In this document: in pieces, positions 10,667 to 19,570 of the stretch
Layout of the letters: each line of letters starts with the position of its first letter
Numbering within the stretch: position 1 is the stretch's first letter
Source of the DNA: Roseibium sp. TrichSKD4
GTDB taxonomy: Bacteria > Pseudomonadota > Alphaproteobacteria > Rhizobiales > Stappiaceae
DNA length: 64,000 bases
Direction of reading: 5' to 3'
NCBI RefSeq assembly: GCF_000148725.1
Contig: NZ_GL476304.1
Coordinates: forward strand, 1 to 64,000
Position numbers and translations under genes: made by a program
The notes under the pieces: model-generated
What the model saw: the letters and a program-made list of their open reading frames with translations, nothing else
Databases searched by the model: none
Told to the model about the DNA's origin: nothing

Positions 10667-12043
10667 CTAGCCCTCCTTTTCGATCTTGGTGAGGCAATCG
10701 CGAAGCGCCATGCCATATTCATACTTAGCTGGGCAGGCAAACCCGACCAGACCAAGGTCTTCTTCGTCCAGCTCAAGGGCGCCAAGAGCCTGCGCCTGAT
10801 CGGTATCCATCACAAGCAGGGCACGCAGCAGCTGAGTAGGGAGGAAGTCCTGTGGCATCAGCGCCTCAAAAGTTCCAATCGGCACCATTGCCCGGCGACC
10901 ACCGTTGAGGTTGGACGTCAACGCATAGAGCTTTTTGGTAAAGGCCGAGCCAAGTACGGGTTGGATTGCAAATTTCGATGGCATAGGTCGTATCCAGCCC
11001 ATCGGGATTTGCTTGTGATCTTCTTCTATCAGCGTGATCTGTCGTGCATATCGACCGACATAGGCGCTTGGGCCTTCGCCCAAACGACCGCTCAATATCG
11101 AGCCGGAAATCAGTCGGACAGGGAGATTGTCAGTGAGCTCGCCTTCGCTGAGCTCTACCATGGAAGCACCCATGACGGTCTTGATCAGTCGCGGATTTGC
11201 GCACATCGGACCGGAGAGGGCGATGACCCGTGTTGGGTCTACCTTACCGGATTGCAACAATTGACCGATTGCGATCACATCCTGATACCCGATTGACCAA
11301 ACTGTTTTCTCTGCAGTTGGCACATCAAGGAAGTGAATGTGGGTGCCTGCAAGTCCCGCCGGATGCGGACCTGAGAATGTCGCGGTCTCAACACCAGCAG
11401 TATTCGATCCAGGAACAGAGGCCCCCGTCTCATGGCAAAGGTATGTCTTGCCGTCGCTCAGTGTAGATACAGCTTCCAGACCTTTTTCAAATGCCGCTGC
11501 GTTTTCTGAAATGATCAGCGCTGCATCAGGAGAAAGCGGCTCGGTGTCCATCGCTGTGACGAAAATTGCCGCTGGCTTGGTTGCCGGGTCAGGTACCTTT
11601 GAATAAGGACGCGTTTTGAAGGACGTCCAAAGTCCTGAGGCGCAAAGCCGCTCTGTCAATCCGTCTGCGGTTGTAATGTCGCCAACCGAAGAATAATCGA
11701 CAGGTTCGCCGCCATTTTCATCGATTTCGATTTCCACGCTGATCAAAACGCGCCGTGCGCCGCGATTTACGGCTTTAACGCGCCCAGCAGCGGGTGAGGT
11801 AATTTTGACGTCTGGTGTGTCCTTGTGGAAAAAAATCGGCGATCCGACTTCCACCCGGTCACCTTCTTCCACAACCAATCGTGGTTTGAGCCCTACATAA
11901 TCTGCAGCAAGGACCGCGGCGGCACGAAACGCGCGTCCTTCACTTATCTGCTGAACGGGTGCCCCGAGCACAGGCAGATCAAGACCTTTTTTTAGCTTAA
12001 AGCTTTGCACGCATCCGGCCTCCAGTGTTCGCTTGCCCGCCAT
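10667..12043 (-). CDS. nqrA: Na+-NQR subunit A
   Basis: 458-aa cytoplasmic-side subunit that contacts quinone and caps NqrB. The N-terminus has the family pattern KLKKGLDLPVLGAP, then the biotinyl/lipoyl-like barrel segment VEVGSPIFFHKDTPDVKITSPAAG, and FPAKYEYG-like FACPAKYEYGMALRDCLTKIEKEG at the C-terminus. It is the first gene of the operon. The 139-bp gap to the divergent apbE gene must contain both promoters. Length is normal. Confidence 0.97.
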   Translation of the reverse strand: MAGKRTLEAGCVQSFKLKKGLDLPVLGAPVQQISEGRAFRAAAVLAADYVGLKPRLVVEEGDRVEVGSPIFFHKDTPDVKITSPAAGRVKAVNRGARRVLISVEIEIDENGGEPVDYSSVGDITTADGLTERLCASGLWTSFKTRPYSKVPDPATKPAAIFVTAMDTEPLSPDAALIISENAAAFEKGLEAVSTLSDGKTYLCHETGASVPGSNTAGVETATFSGPHPAGLAGTHIHFLDVPTAEKTVWSIGYQDVIAIGQLLQSGKVDPTRVIALSGPMCANPRLIKTVMGASMVELSEGELTDNLPVRLISGSILSGRLGEGPSAYVGRYARQITLIEEDHKQIPMGWIRPMPSKFAIQPVLGSAFTKKLYALTSNLNGGRRAMVPIGTFEALMPQDFLPTQLLRALLVMDTDQAQALGALELDEEDLGLVGFACPAKYEYGMALRDCLTKIEKEG

Positions 12044-12182
12044 ATGCTATGTTTTTACTGAATAAAAAAGTTATTTTGGCCTAATTCGCCAAATTTTTTG
12101 TTGAATCAAGGTGCGAAACGAATGAAAAGCGCCATATGACACGCGACAAACGTCGCTCACGAATTATTCGGAGACGGTTAAG
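12044..12182. promoter_or_regulatory. Divergent nqrA / apbE promoter region
   Basis: This AT-rich 139-bp gap separates nqrA (minus) from apbE (plus) and must drive both units. It holds A/T runs and TTTTTTGTTG-like stretches, but I cannot assign exact -35/-10 boxes or an operator with confidence. Confidence 0.5.
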
Positions 12183-13208
12183 GTGATCAATAAACTGACA
12201 TTCTCCCGGCGCAGCTTCATTCTTATGTCGCTGTCTTTGGCTGCTTGTAAGGGCGGTTCCGACATTCTGGAGTTTTCCGGTTCCACAATGGGGACCAAAT
12301 ACTCTGTCACAGCCGTGGATCATGACGGTTCCGTCGACAAGGTCGCTTTGAACAAGGCTATCGAAAAGAGCCTGCTTGAAGTGAACGCACTGATGTCGAA
12401 TTGGGACGCTAAATCAGAGGTTTCGCGCTTTAATGCGATGAACTCTACAGCGCCGGTTCAAGTTTCTGATGCGCTGGCCTCAGTTGTTAAAGCGTCCAAG
12501 GATATCAACCTGGCGAGTGATGGTCAGTTCGACATCACGCTTGGCCCGGTCATCGAGGCATGGGGTTTCGGCGCTAAGAATGCTGGCTTTGGCGAAGCAC
12601 CTGAAGCGGACATTGTTGCAGCTGCCATGCAGACCGCTGGTCAAATGGATGAGCTCACTGTTGACGGCAACATGCTGAGCAAGAGCAATCCGGGTCTGGA
12701 AATCTTCCTACCGTCCATCGGTAAGGGGTACGGTGTGGATAAAGTTGCCGAAGTTGTGAAAGGCTTTGGCTTGCGCGACTTCATGGTCGAAATCGGCGGC
12801 GATATCTATGTCTCCGGACAGAATCGCGACGGCATGGATTGGCAGATCGGTATCGAGACACCAGATGCCCGCACACGCGAAGCTTACCAAATCGCCAGCG
12901 TCTCCAATCTCGGTATGGCGACATCCGGCGACTACCGGAACTTCTACGAGCGCGACGGCCAGCGCTACTCGCATATCATCGATGCGAAAACCGGACGCCC
13001 GATCACGCACAACACAGCGTCCGTCACTGTTCTTGCAGAGAACGCGATGCTTGCAGACGCCTGGGCAACTGCTTTGCTTGTTGTGGGGACCAAACGCGGC
13101 CTCGAAATCGCAAACCAGCAAAATCTTGCCGTGCTGTTCATGGACCGTGGTGAGAGCGAAGGGTTCACCACCTCCGCAAGCACTAAGTTCGCTGCACTTC
13201 AGGCATAA
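12183..13208 (+). CDS. apbE: FAD:protein FMN transferase (flavinylates NqrB/NqrC)
   Basis: 341-aa periplasmic lipoprotein that transfers FMN from FAD to the threonines of NqrB and NqrC. The N-terminus has a twin-arginine-like RRSF start, a hydrophobic stretch and the lipobox SLAACKGG. Family motifs follow: GSTMGTKYSV, MSNWDAKSEVSRFNA, FDITLGPV, IGKGYGVDKVAEV, VEIGGDIYVSG, SHIIDAKTGRPI and the metal-binding ADAWATALLV. The start is GTG at 12183 with GGAG about 10 bp upstream. Unlike many bacteria, where apbE follows nqrF, it is here divergent from the nqr operon and paired with nqrM. Confidence 0.96.
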   Translation: MINKLTFSRRSFILMSLSLAACKGGSDILEFSGSTMGTKYSVTAVDHDGSVDKVALNKAIEKSLLEVNALMSNWDAKSEVSRFNAMNSTAPVQVSDALASVVKASKDINLASDGQFDITLGPVIEAWGFGAKNAGFGEAPEADIVAAAMQTAGQMDELTVDGNMLSKSNPGLEIFLPSIGKGYGVDKVAEVVKGFGLRDFMVEIGGDIYVSGQNRDGMDWQIGIETPDARTREAYQIASVSNLGMATSGDYRNFYERDGQRYSHIIDAKTGRPITHNTASVTVLAENAMLADAWATALLVVGTKRGLEIANQQNLAVLFMDRGESEGFTTSASTKFAALQA

Positions 13209-13229
13209 GAATATAGCAAGGGAGAGGGC

Positions 13230-13454
13230 GTGCTGACGTTCGTTCTAGCTTTCGGTATCATTCTGCTGATTGTTGTCGGGATGGCACTTGGTGTCATCTT
13301 CGCCGGCAAGACCATTAAAGGCAGCTGCGGTGGTTTAAATGCCATCGCAGATGCGGACAAATGTGTGGTTTGCAGCAAGGATATTGATCCGAACAGCCCG
13401 CTGCGTGATCGTTTGCAGTGCCCACGTGCTCGCAAGATGCTTGCTCAGATGTAA
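13230..13454 (+). CDS. nqrM: Na+-NQR maturation protein NqrM
   Basis: 74-aa protein with one N-terminal membrane segment (FVLAFGIILLIVVGMALGVIFA) and four cysteines in the family pattern GSCGGLN, then KCVVCSKD, then LQCPRA. NqrM delivers or installs the iron held between NqrD and NqrE. The start is GTG at 13230 after GAGAGGGC, 21 bp behind apbE, so the two are one unit. Confidence 0.93.
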   Translation: MLTFVLAFGIILLIVVGMALGVIFAGKTIKGSCGGLNAIADADKCVVCSKDIDPNSPLRDRLQCPRARKMLAQM

Positions 13455-13503
13455 GCAGACGCCTGATTCTCTGAATTTCTCATGAAATCCAGTGTCTTGG
13501 CGG

Positions 13504-13677
13504 CTATGATGTCGCCGAGACTGGAATAAAGGCAACCAGCGCCAGGCAGAGAGCGGCTGCGCTCCCAAATAGCCAAAGTTGCCACCTTGGGCCTTCCTTT
13601 ACCCACACCCGACGGTATTGAAAGCCTGAAAAGCAGGCCAAAACGAATAATATCGTTGCGGTTGTTGAGCTCAGCAT
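13504..13677 (-). CDS. Small two-helix membrane protein, unknown function
   Basis: 57 aa from the ATG at 13677, preceded by GGAAGA; a TTG at 13695 would add six residues. Two hydrophobic helices (TTATILFVLACFSGF and LWLFGSAAALCLALVAFIPV) flank a basic/aromatic loop, YRRVWVKEGPRWQ. It is convergent with nqrM and divergent from the CBS gene. I do not recognise a family with a known role. Confidence 0.5.
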   Translation of the reverse strand: MLSSTTATILFVLACFSGFQYRRVWVKEGPRWQLWLFGSAAALCLALVAFIPVSATS

Positions 13678-13773
13678 AAATTCTTCCAATTTCAAGAGTT
13701 CCTTAGGTCGGCATATTTCGGCTAAGCTGTTTTATCTCCTCGGAGGAGGTTGGACAAAAAGGAGCCCTAACAC

Positions 13774-14295
13774 ATGCCAAGCTCTTATCAGGCCCCAAGC
13801 CGTAAAGACAAGCAGCAGACCCGAACCAGCAGCCAATCCTCAGCGACAAATACAACCAGCACTACCGCAACAGTGAAAAAGGTTATCGCGGGCAAGCAAG
13901 GTGATGTCTTTTCCATCTCACCATCCAACTCGCTCCATGAAGCTGTCGTTATGCTACGCGAGAAGGGCATTGGTGCGCTGATCGTCAAAGGTGATGACGG
14001 GAAATTGGCGGGCATTTTGTCAGAGCGTGACATTGTGCGACGTTTGGCAGATACCCCTGGTCAGACCCTCGGTCAGAAGGTCGAAGACATCATGACCAAG
14101 AGTGTTCAGACGTGTGAGCCCGATGACGCATTGATCTCCGTGCTCCAGCGTATGACGAACGGCCGCTTCCGCCATATGCCGGTCGTTGAAGGTGAGGCAG
14201 TCGTGGGCATGGTGACAATCGGTGATGTGGTCAATTTCCGACTGAAAGAGCTTGAGTATGAATCGCTCCAGCTAAAGCAGCTGATCGTGGGTTAA
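13774..14295 (+). CDS. CBS-domain protein
   Basis: 173 aa with a low-complexity Ser/Thr/Gln-rich N-terminal 35 residues and then a tandem CBS pair (Bateman module). The first domain is about 40-100 (AVVMLREKGIGALIVKGDDGKLAGILSERDIVRRLA) and the second about 106-165 (VEDIMTKSVQTCEPDDALISV, FRHMPVVEGEAVVGMVTIGDVV). Such stand-alone pairs bind adenine nucleotides or NAD and act as regulators. No enzyme domain is attached and the target is not known. A GGAGGAGG-rich site lies upstream, and a strong hairpin follows the stop. Confidence 0.88.
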   Translation: MPSSYQAPSRKDKQQTRTSSQSSATNTTSTTATVKKVIAGKQGDVFSISPSNSLHEAVVMLREKGIGALIVKGDDGKLAGILSERDIVRRLADTPGQTLGQKVEDIMTKSVQTCEPDDALISVLQRMTNGRFRHMPVVEGEAVVGMVTIGDVVNFRLKELEYESLQLKQLIVG

Positions 14296-14651
14296 TTGAG
14301 CAAATTAGACCACTATGCCTGGGCCAGTATTGCGGCCCGGGCATATCGGGTCGTCAGCGATTGGAATGGGTGCGGAATAATTCAAAGTGATATGTGAATA
14401 AATAAATATAAGTATTTGAAATAGTAGAATTTAAAAGCTGTTTAGAGGGTGGTGTCAATCCGTCGTGACCTAGTTCTTAACTAGAACAGGCACGCCGCTG
14501 CTAAGGGTATAATTCAAGATCTGAAACAGGCCAATGCCAAACTCACGCTGCTTCTAGGGTCAGGACCCATAAAATGGGGTAAGAGACAAGTGTCGACGAT
14601 GAGCCCATAGTCACGGATGCTGCACAAAACATCAATGACCACTTTGTGATG
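14296..14651. other. Intergenic region with IS debris
   Basis: 356 bp with no convincing gene. It contains the hairpin behind the CBS gene (14314-14345), an AT-rich stretch, and from about 14557 an IS5-type terminal repeat (GGGTCAGGACCCATAA). This appears to be the edge of an old mobile element. Confidence 0.5.
14314..14345 (+). terminator. Hairpin downstream of the CBS-domain gene
   Basis: 12-bp stem (TATGCCTGGGCC with GGCCCGGGCATA, one G-U pair) and an 8-nt loop, starting 18 bp after the stop. There is no T-run, so it may act as an mRNA-stabilising or weak terminator hairpin. Confidence 0.5.
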
Positions 14652-15263
14652 TTACGAGGCCAAGTTTAAGGCGAAGCCTATCAATACAAGCCCGGAACAG
14701 ACCCGGAAAACGTCATAACGTGCTTGCGTTAGAAAACGCCCGCGAATTTTTTCTGCCAGCAGTGCGTAGGTACTAAGCGATAGAATGGACAGCCCGCAGT
14801 AGGTCAATACTAGCATAGTTGATTGAGACCAAAGCGGCTGGGATGGGTCTAGAACTTGCGGGAAAAGTGCAAGATAGAACAACAAGGCTTTGGGGTTTGT
14901 GACCGCAAGCAAGAATGCCTCCCGGAACAAAAGCCGTGGCGGCACCTGCTGGATCAGTCCCTTCCCGAAGGCTATGTGGTCACGCTTTATGATCAGTTTG
15001 AGTCCCAAACCGCCTAAATAAGCGACCCCGAGCCATTGAAATACCGTCCAAAGCACGTCTGACGTCACGACGAAAGCAGCCACGCCACCCGCACAAAGGA
15101 TGCCGCCCACGGCAAGACCCAAAGCGTTACCAAAGATAGTTGGCAGGACCGGCATAAAACCAAGCTGCAATGCCCGTCTGAGCGTGTTCAAGTTCGCAGG
15201 CCCCGGTGTTACGATGTTGGCCACTGATATCGTCGCGTATGAAAGCCATATTGCCCAAGCCAT
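14652..15263 (-). CDS. LysE/RhtB-family amino-acid exporter
   Basis: 203-aa inner-membrane protein with about six hydrophobic helices. The family signature is near the N-terminus (TPGPANLNTLRRALQLGF, the PGP-N motif), with the conserved NPKALLFYLALFPQ segment in the middle. Members export amino acids or homoserine lactones; the substrate here cannot be read from sequence. It diverges from an AsnC/Lrp-type regulator 145 bp away, the classical arrangement in which the regulator senses an amino acid and induces the exporter. Confidence 0.9.
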   Translation of the reverse strand: MAWAIWLSYATISVANIVTPGPANLNTLRRALQLGFMPVLPTIFGNALGLAVGGILCAGGVAAFVVTSDVLWTVFQWLGVAYLGGLGLKLIIKRDHIAFGKGLIQQVPPRLLFREAFLLAVTNPKALLFYLALFPQVLDPSQPLWSQSTMLVLTYCGLSILSLSTYALLAEKIRGRFLTQARYDVFRVCSGLVLIGFALNLAS

Positions 15264-15338
15264 GCCTCAAATCCTCTGCCTTGCGCACCATAGTTGAAGC
15301 GCCAAACCGGATTTTATACACCGTCATAGTCGAAGTGC

Positions 15339-15357
15339 TTTGCCTTCCGGAGGCAAA
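15339..15357. promoter_or_regulatory. Palindromic operator candidate between exporter and AsnC regulator
   Basis: TTTGCCT and AGGCAAA arms around 5 bp, in the divergent promoter region. Position and symmetry suit binding by the Lrp/AsnC protein encoded next door. Its function is inferred. Confidence 0.5.
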
Positions 15358-15408
15358 ACGATAACAGTTTGGCCAAATCGAAAGCAAAAAGGCTAGTGGG
15401 CTGTCGTA

Positions 15409-15855
15409 ATGAAAATCATACTTGATCAACTGGACCGAACACTCCTTCAAGAGCTGAGCCGCAACGCGAGGCTGAGCTGGCGTGAGCTTGCATCATTGAC
15501 TGATGTGTCTGCACCTACTGTTCGTGATCGCATCAAACGGCTCGAAGACACGGGCGTAATTACAGGGTTTGGTGTAGAGCTGTCGCCGATAGAACTTGGC
15601 TACACCCTCGAAGCGATAGTACGATTCAAGCCTTTTCCCGGAAAGGTTTATCTGCTGGCTGAAAAGATCATCATGTCAGATCGCATCGTTCAGTGCGACA
15701 AAGTCACCGGCGAAGACGCGTTTGTTGCGAGGATGCTCCTCAAAGACATCTCAGAACTTGATGGGCTACTGGAAGACTTCTCGACGCATGCGTCTACTCA
15801 GACGGCAATCGTTAAATCCAGCCCGGTCCGGATGCGCCCCCCACCGCTTGACTGA
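15409..15855 (+). CDS. Lrp/AsnC-family transcriptional regulator
   Basis: 148 aa with an N-terminal helix-turn-helix (LDRTLLQELSRNARLSWRELASLTDVSAPTVRDRIKRLEDTGVI, residues 6-50) and a C-terminal RAM ligand-binding domain (LEAIVRFKPFPG, then CDKVTGEDAFVARM). Such proteins sense amino acids and control nearby transport genes. It is divergent from the LysE-type exporter, which it probably regulates through the palindrome at 15339-15357. Confidence 0.9.
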   Translation: MKIILDQLDRTLLQELSRNARLSWRELASLTDVSAPTVRDRIKRLEDTGVITGFGVELSPIELGYTLEAIVRFKPFPGKVYLLAEKIIMSDRIVQCDKVTGEDAFVARMLLKDISELDGLLEDFSTHASTQTAIVKSSPVRMRPPPLD

Positions 15856-16018
15856 AACTGGTCCGGGTCACATGTCTTGGCGTGTGTAATGATTTGCACC
15901 AGAGCTTCCATCGGTGCGATCGCAGCGAAATGGTGCTTTGTCCCGCATCGCGGCCGTTCGATAAAGAGGGTTCCTCTCGGCTCACTACTGTGATTCATGG
16001 TAACGAGGAGGGGTGCCC

Positions 16019-16776
16019 ATGTCACATCTATTTTGGCTTACTCAAGAGCAGGTTGAACAGATTGCACCGTTCTTTCCAAAGCCCCGTGGGGTTGACCGTG
16101 CCGATGACTGCAAGGTTCTGAGCGGGATAATCTATGTCATCAAGAACGGGCTGCAATGGGTCGATGCACCCCCTGATTACGGGCCGCACAAGACGCTCTA
16201 TAACCGGTTTAAGCGATGGTCGGAAAATGGTGTGTTCGAGCGCATCTTCGAAGAACTGGCCAAGACGCAGGACGAGTCGGGAAATATCCTAATGATTGAC
16301 GCCACGCACCTGAAAGCCCACCGCACAGCTTCCAGCCTAAAAAAGGGGGCGACGAGCCGAGGCTGATTGGGCGCACAAAAGGCGGCTTGAATACAAAGCT
16401 ACACGCCGTGTGTGACAATCTTGGGCGACCTGTGCGCCTACACCTGACGGAAGGCCAACGAAGTGACTTCAAAGGCGCAGATGTTTTGCTCAAAGACCTG
16501 CCCAAGGCCGAAACCCTGATTGGGGATCGTGGATACGACAGCAACAAAATCCGCGAGATGTTAGCGGAACAAAAGATTGCACCCTGTATTCCGCCGAAGA
16601 AAAATCGAAAAGAAACAATCGAATACTGCAAGACCACGTACAAAACCCGATACAAAGTCGAAAACCTGTTTGCCAAGCTGGAAGACTGGCGGCGCATCGC
16701 TACGCGCTATGACCGATGCGCTCATACATTCCGATCCGCAATCTATCTCGCAGCAACAATCATCTTCTGGTTATGA
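16019..16776 (+). CDS. IS5-family (IS427 group) transposase made by -1 frameshift
   Basis: The first frame (16019-16366) carries the N-terminal domain (LFWLTQEQVEQIAPFFPKP, then IYVIKNGLQWVDAPPDYGP). The second frame, to 16776, carries the DDE core (RPVRLHLTEGQRSDFKGAD, then GDRGYDSNKIREML and the C-terminal YKTRYKVENLFAKLEDWRR). They overlap at CTA AAA AAG GGG near 16339-16350, a perfect A_AAA_AAG slippery heptamer in frame. A -1 slip gives KKGGDEPRLIGRTK, exactly the family continuation. This is a known expression mode in this IS group, so the element may be active. The start ATG is preceded by GAGGAGGGG. The upstream GTG at 16013 is less likely. Confidence 0.85.
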
Positions 16777-17097
16777 GTCCTGACCCTAGCAAGGGCGTGC
16801 GGGTTGAGAATTGTCTAGGCCATTGCATTTCCTGACATAATATCAATCCTTGCTTTGAACGGCGGCAAGGCGCGAAACCGGTGAGCGAAAACCGGCATAC
16901 CCCGCGCTAACACTTGACACTTTGCACCCCAACCTTTATCGCGCTCCCATCGTGCGCCTTGGCGGTGCCGAAGGGCGTCGCGCTGCGGATTTGACCAATT
17001 TCCCTTTTGGTGGTCTCTACCAGCGCAGCTAAAGGAATTCACAACAAGAAGATGGAGCTGAGTTTCAGGCTCCATGACCGAGGACGAAGCAAAACCC

Positions 17098-18447
17098 ATG
17101 CAGGTAACAGAAACCCTCGCCGAGGGCCTCAAGCGAGAGCTCAAAATCGAAATCCCGGCCGGCGATCTGGCCTCCAAGCTTGATGCCTATATGGACGACA
17201 TGAAGTCCAAGGCCCAGATCAAGGGCTTCCGTCCGGGCAAGGTGCCAGTTGCGCACCTCAAAAAGATGTATGGTCGTCAGGCCATGGCTGAAATCCTGTC
17301 CAACACGATTCAGGAAACAACCCAGAAGGCCATCGAAGACCGTAAGGAGCGTCCGGCTCTGAACCCGGATATTGATCTTCCGGAAGAAGATGCAGAAAAG
17401 ATCCTGGCTGGTGACGCTGACCTGTCCTTCAAGATGTCCTACGACATTTTGCCGGACTTTGAAGTTGTCGATTTTTCGGGCATCGAAATCGAGCGCCCGG
17501 TTGTTGAGGTTGCTGAGGCTGAAGTTGATGAGCGCATCAATGACATCGCCCAAAACAGCAAGCCGTTCGACACAAAGGAAGGTGCTGCAGAAGACGGCGA
17601 CCGCGTCTCCATGTCATACGTTGGCAAGATCGACGGCGAAGCCTTTGAAGGCGGTGCTGACGAAAACGGTCAGCTTGTTCTCGGCTCCGGCCAGTTCATT
17701 CCGGGTTTTGAAGAGCAGCTTGTTGGCATCAAGGCTGGCGATGAAAAGACCATCGATGTGACGTTCCCGGAAGACTACCCGGCTGCTCACCTTGCAGGTA
17801 AGACCGCTCAGTTCGACGTCGTTGCCAAGGAGATCGCGGCACCGGGTGAAGTCACGCTGGATGATGAGTTTGCAAAAGGCCTCGGTCTTGAGTCACTCGA
17901 CAATCTGAAAGAAGTGATTCGCAGTCAGATCGAAAGCCAATTCGGCCAGATGACCCGTCAGCGCGTAAAGCGTCAGCTTCTCGACAAGTTGGATGAAACC
18001 TACACATTCGACCTGCCGCAGCGCCTGCTCGACAGTGAGTTTGAGGTTGTGTGGAAGCAGGTCGAAGAAGACATGCAGCGCAACGAGAAGACTTTCGAAG
18101 ACGAAAACACGACTGAAGAAGCAGCTCGCGAAGAATATCGCAAGATTGCTGAACGCCGCGTTCGTCTTGGTCTGGTGCTTTCTGAAGTTGGCGAGAAAAA
18201 CAACATCCAGGTCACTGACGAGGAAATGCAACGCGCACTTTATGACCGCGTTCGCCAGTTCCCGGGTCAGGAGCAGCAGGTGTTTGAATTCTACAAAAAC
18301 AACCAGCAGGCTCTCGCGTCTCTGCGTGCGCCGATCTACGAGGAGAAGGTCGTTGACTTCATCCTCGAACTGGCCAAGGTTTCCGACAAGACGGTTACCA
18401 AGGAAGAGCTGGAGAAGCTTGTTGCCGAAGACGAAGACGACGCATAA
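17098..18447 (+). CDS. tig: Trigger factor (ribosome-associated chaperone, PPIase)
   Basis: 449 aa from the ATG at 17098 (MQVTETLAEGLKRELKIEI), the usual family start. An in-frame ATG at 17074 would add eight residues. Domain order: N-terminal ribosome-binding domain with the signature KGFRPGKVPVAHLKK near residue 45; FKBP-like PPIase domain about 155-240 (GDRVSMSYVGKIDGEAFEGG, GFEEQLVGIKAGDEKTI); long helical C-terminal chaperone domain ending in an acidic tail EDEDDA. It assists folding of nascent chains at the ribosome exit. The following clpP-clpX-lon order is a classical proteostasis cluster. Confidence 0.97.
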   Translation: MQVTETLAEGLKRELKIEIPAGDLASKLDAYMDDMKSKAQIKGFRPGKVPVAHLKKMYGRQAMAEILSNTIQETTQKAIEDRKERPALNPDIDLPEEDAEKILAGDADLSFKMSYDILPDFEVVDFSGIEIERPVVEVAEAEVDERINDIAQNSKPFDTKEGAAEDGDRVSMSYVGKIDGEAFEGGADENGQLVLGSGQFIPGFEEQLVGIKAGDEKTIDVTFPEDYPAAHLAGKTAQFDVVAKEIAAPGEVTLDDEFAKGLGLESLDNLKEVIRSQIESQFGQMTRQRVKRQLLDKLDETYTFDLPQRLLDSEFEVVWKQVEEDMQRNEKTFEDENTTEEAAREEYRKIAERRVRLGLVLSEVGEKNNIQVTDEEMQRALYDRVRQFPGQEQQVFEFYKNNQQALASLRAPIYEEKVVDFILELAKVSDKTVTKEELEKLVAEDEDDA

Positions 18448-18535
18448 GGCGTCGCCAGTCAGTGGGAAATTTGTGGATGCGGCGGGGTTTTTAACCTTGC
18501 GTTCACGCCGCATCTGTCAACACTTTGCGAATAAG

Positions 18536-18569
18536 GCGGCATCCCTTATGTATGGGGTGTCGCTTTTTT
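18536..18569 (+). terminator. Intrinsic terminator after tig
   Basis: 10-bp stem (GCGGCATCCC with GGGGTGTCGC, including G-U pairs), 8-nt loop, followed by six T. It lies between tig and clpP, so clpP should have its own promoter. Confidence 0.8.
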
Positions 18570-18677
18570 CAACTTTGGGGGTCATTTGCGATTCTTGATT
18601 GCATCTGCAAATGGCTCTGTGCACATCCGTTTCGGGCTGCAACGGCCCGGTGGCTCCTCAAAGCATATGGATAAGAT

Positions 18678-19313
18678 ATGAAAGATCCTGCCGATATCTA
18701 CATGAACACACTCGTGCCCATGGTCGTTGAGCAGACCAATCGGGGCGAGCGGTCTTTCGATATCTATTCGCGTCTCCTCAAGGAGCGCATCATCTTCCTG
18801 ACTGGTCCAATCGAAGACCATGTCGCGACCTTGGTCTGCGCGCAGCTTCTGTTTCTGGAAGCTGACAATCCGTCCAAGGAAATCGCTATTTACATCAACT
18901 CACCTGGTGGCCTCGTAACGTCTGGGCTTGCCATCTATGACACGATGCAGTTTATCCGCCCGGCGGTGTCCACGCTCTGCATTGGTCAGGCTGCCAGCAT
19001 GGGGTCTCTGCTTTTGGCCGGCGGTGAGAAAGACATGCGATTCTCTTTGCCGAATGCGCGAGTCATGGTTCACCAGCCTTCAGGTGGCTTCCGTGGTCAG
19101 GCAGCTGACATCATGCTTCATGCTCAGGAAATTCTCGCCATGAAGCGTCGGCTCAATGAAATTTATGTGAAGCACACAGGCCAAAGTCTTGATGAAGTGG
19201 AAGAGGCGCTGGAGCGCGACAACTTCATGACCGCTGAAAAGGCAAAGGAATTCGGTATTGTGGACAGTGTGATAACAGATCGCGCAAGTTTACATTCTGA
19301 CAGTGAAAGCTAA
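18678..19313 (+). CDS. clpP: ATP-dependent Clp protease proteolytic subunit
   Basis: 211-aa serine peptidase that forms the two-ring ClpP barrel and degrades substrates unfolded by ClpX or ClpA. The catalytic serine is in [14 protein letters not shown], the histidine in VMVHQPSGG, and the aspartate in the [23 protein letters not shown] region. The N-terminal [25 protein letters not shown]-like start is typical. It is followed after 257 bp by clpX. A hairpin without a T-run (ACGCTCCG/CGGGGCGT, 19331-19351) lies in the gap. Confidence 0.98.
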   Translation: MKDPADIYMNTLVPMVVEQTNRGERSFDIYSRLLKERIIFLTGPIEDHVATLVCAQLLFLEADNPSKEIAIYINSPGGLVTSGLAIYDTMQFIRPAVSTLCIGQAASMGSLLLAGGEKDMRFSLPNARVMVHQPSGGFRGQAADIMLHAQEILAMKRRLNEIYVKHTGQSLDEVEEALERDNFMTAEKAKEFGIVDSVITDRASLHSDSES

Positions 19314-19570
19314 GTATAAATAACAGGATTACGCTCCGGCAATCGGGGCGTTATCCAGAGAGAAGCCCGGAATTGCAACTTTTACACCTACGCTTTAAGC
19401 CTATATTGATTTTTAGTGGCCAAGCATGGTGACATTGAAGCGGTTATGAGTGAACGCTACCGGGCGTGCGATTGATCGCCGATTGAGCCATAATTTGGCC
19501 CGATCCGGAGAGAAAAGGGAGAGTGTCCCGATTAGCTGGGATGTTTTCCGAAGAACGCGGGGTTGAATAC

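Larger units (their letters stand above)
14557..16793 (+). mobile_element. IS5/IS427-type unit bounded by matching terminal repeats, enclosing a LysE/AsnC pair
   Basis: The right end, just behind the transposase, reads inward GGGTCAGGACTCATAA. A copy with one mismatch, GGGTCAGGACCCATAA, stands at 14557, and both are abutted by TA within CTAG, the usual target of this group. The span is about 2.2 kb, while the transposase alone needs about 0.9 kb. Either the LysE exporter and AsnC regulator are passengers, or the left repeat belongs to a second, deleted copy. No terminal repeat is seen just upstream of the transposase (15856-16018). Confidence 0.45.

Noticed and set aside
17893-18513. 206-aa minus-strand frame opposite tig
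   Set aside because: It is antisense to the well-conserved trigger factor and is rich in Leu/Phe/Val as expected from antisense of acidic helices.
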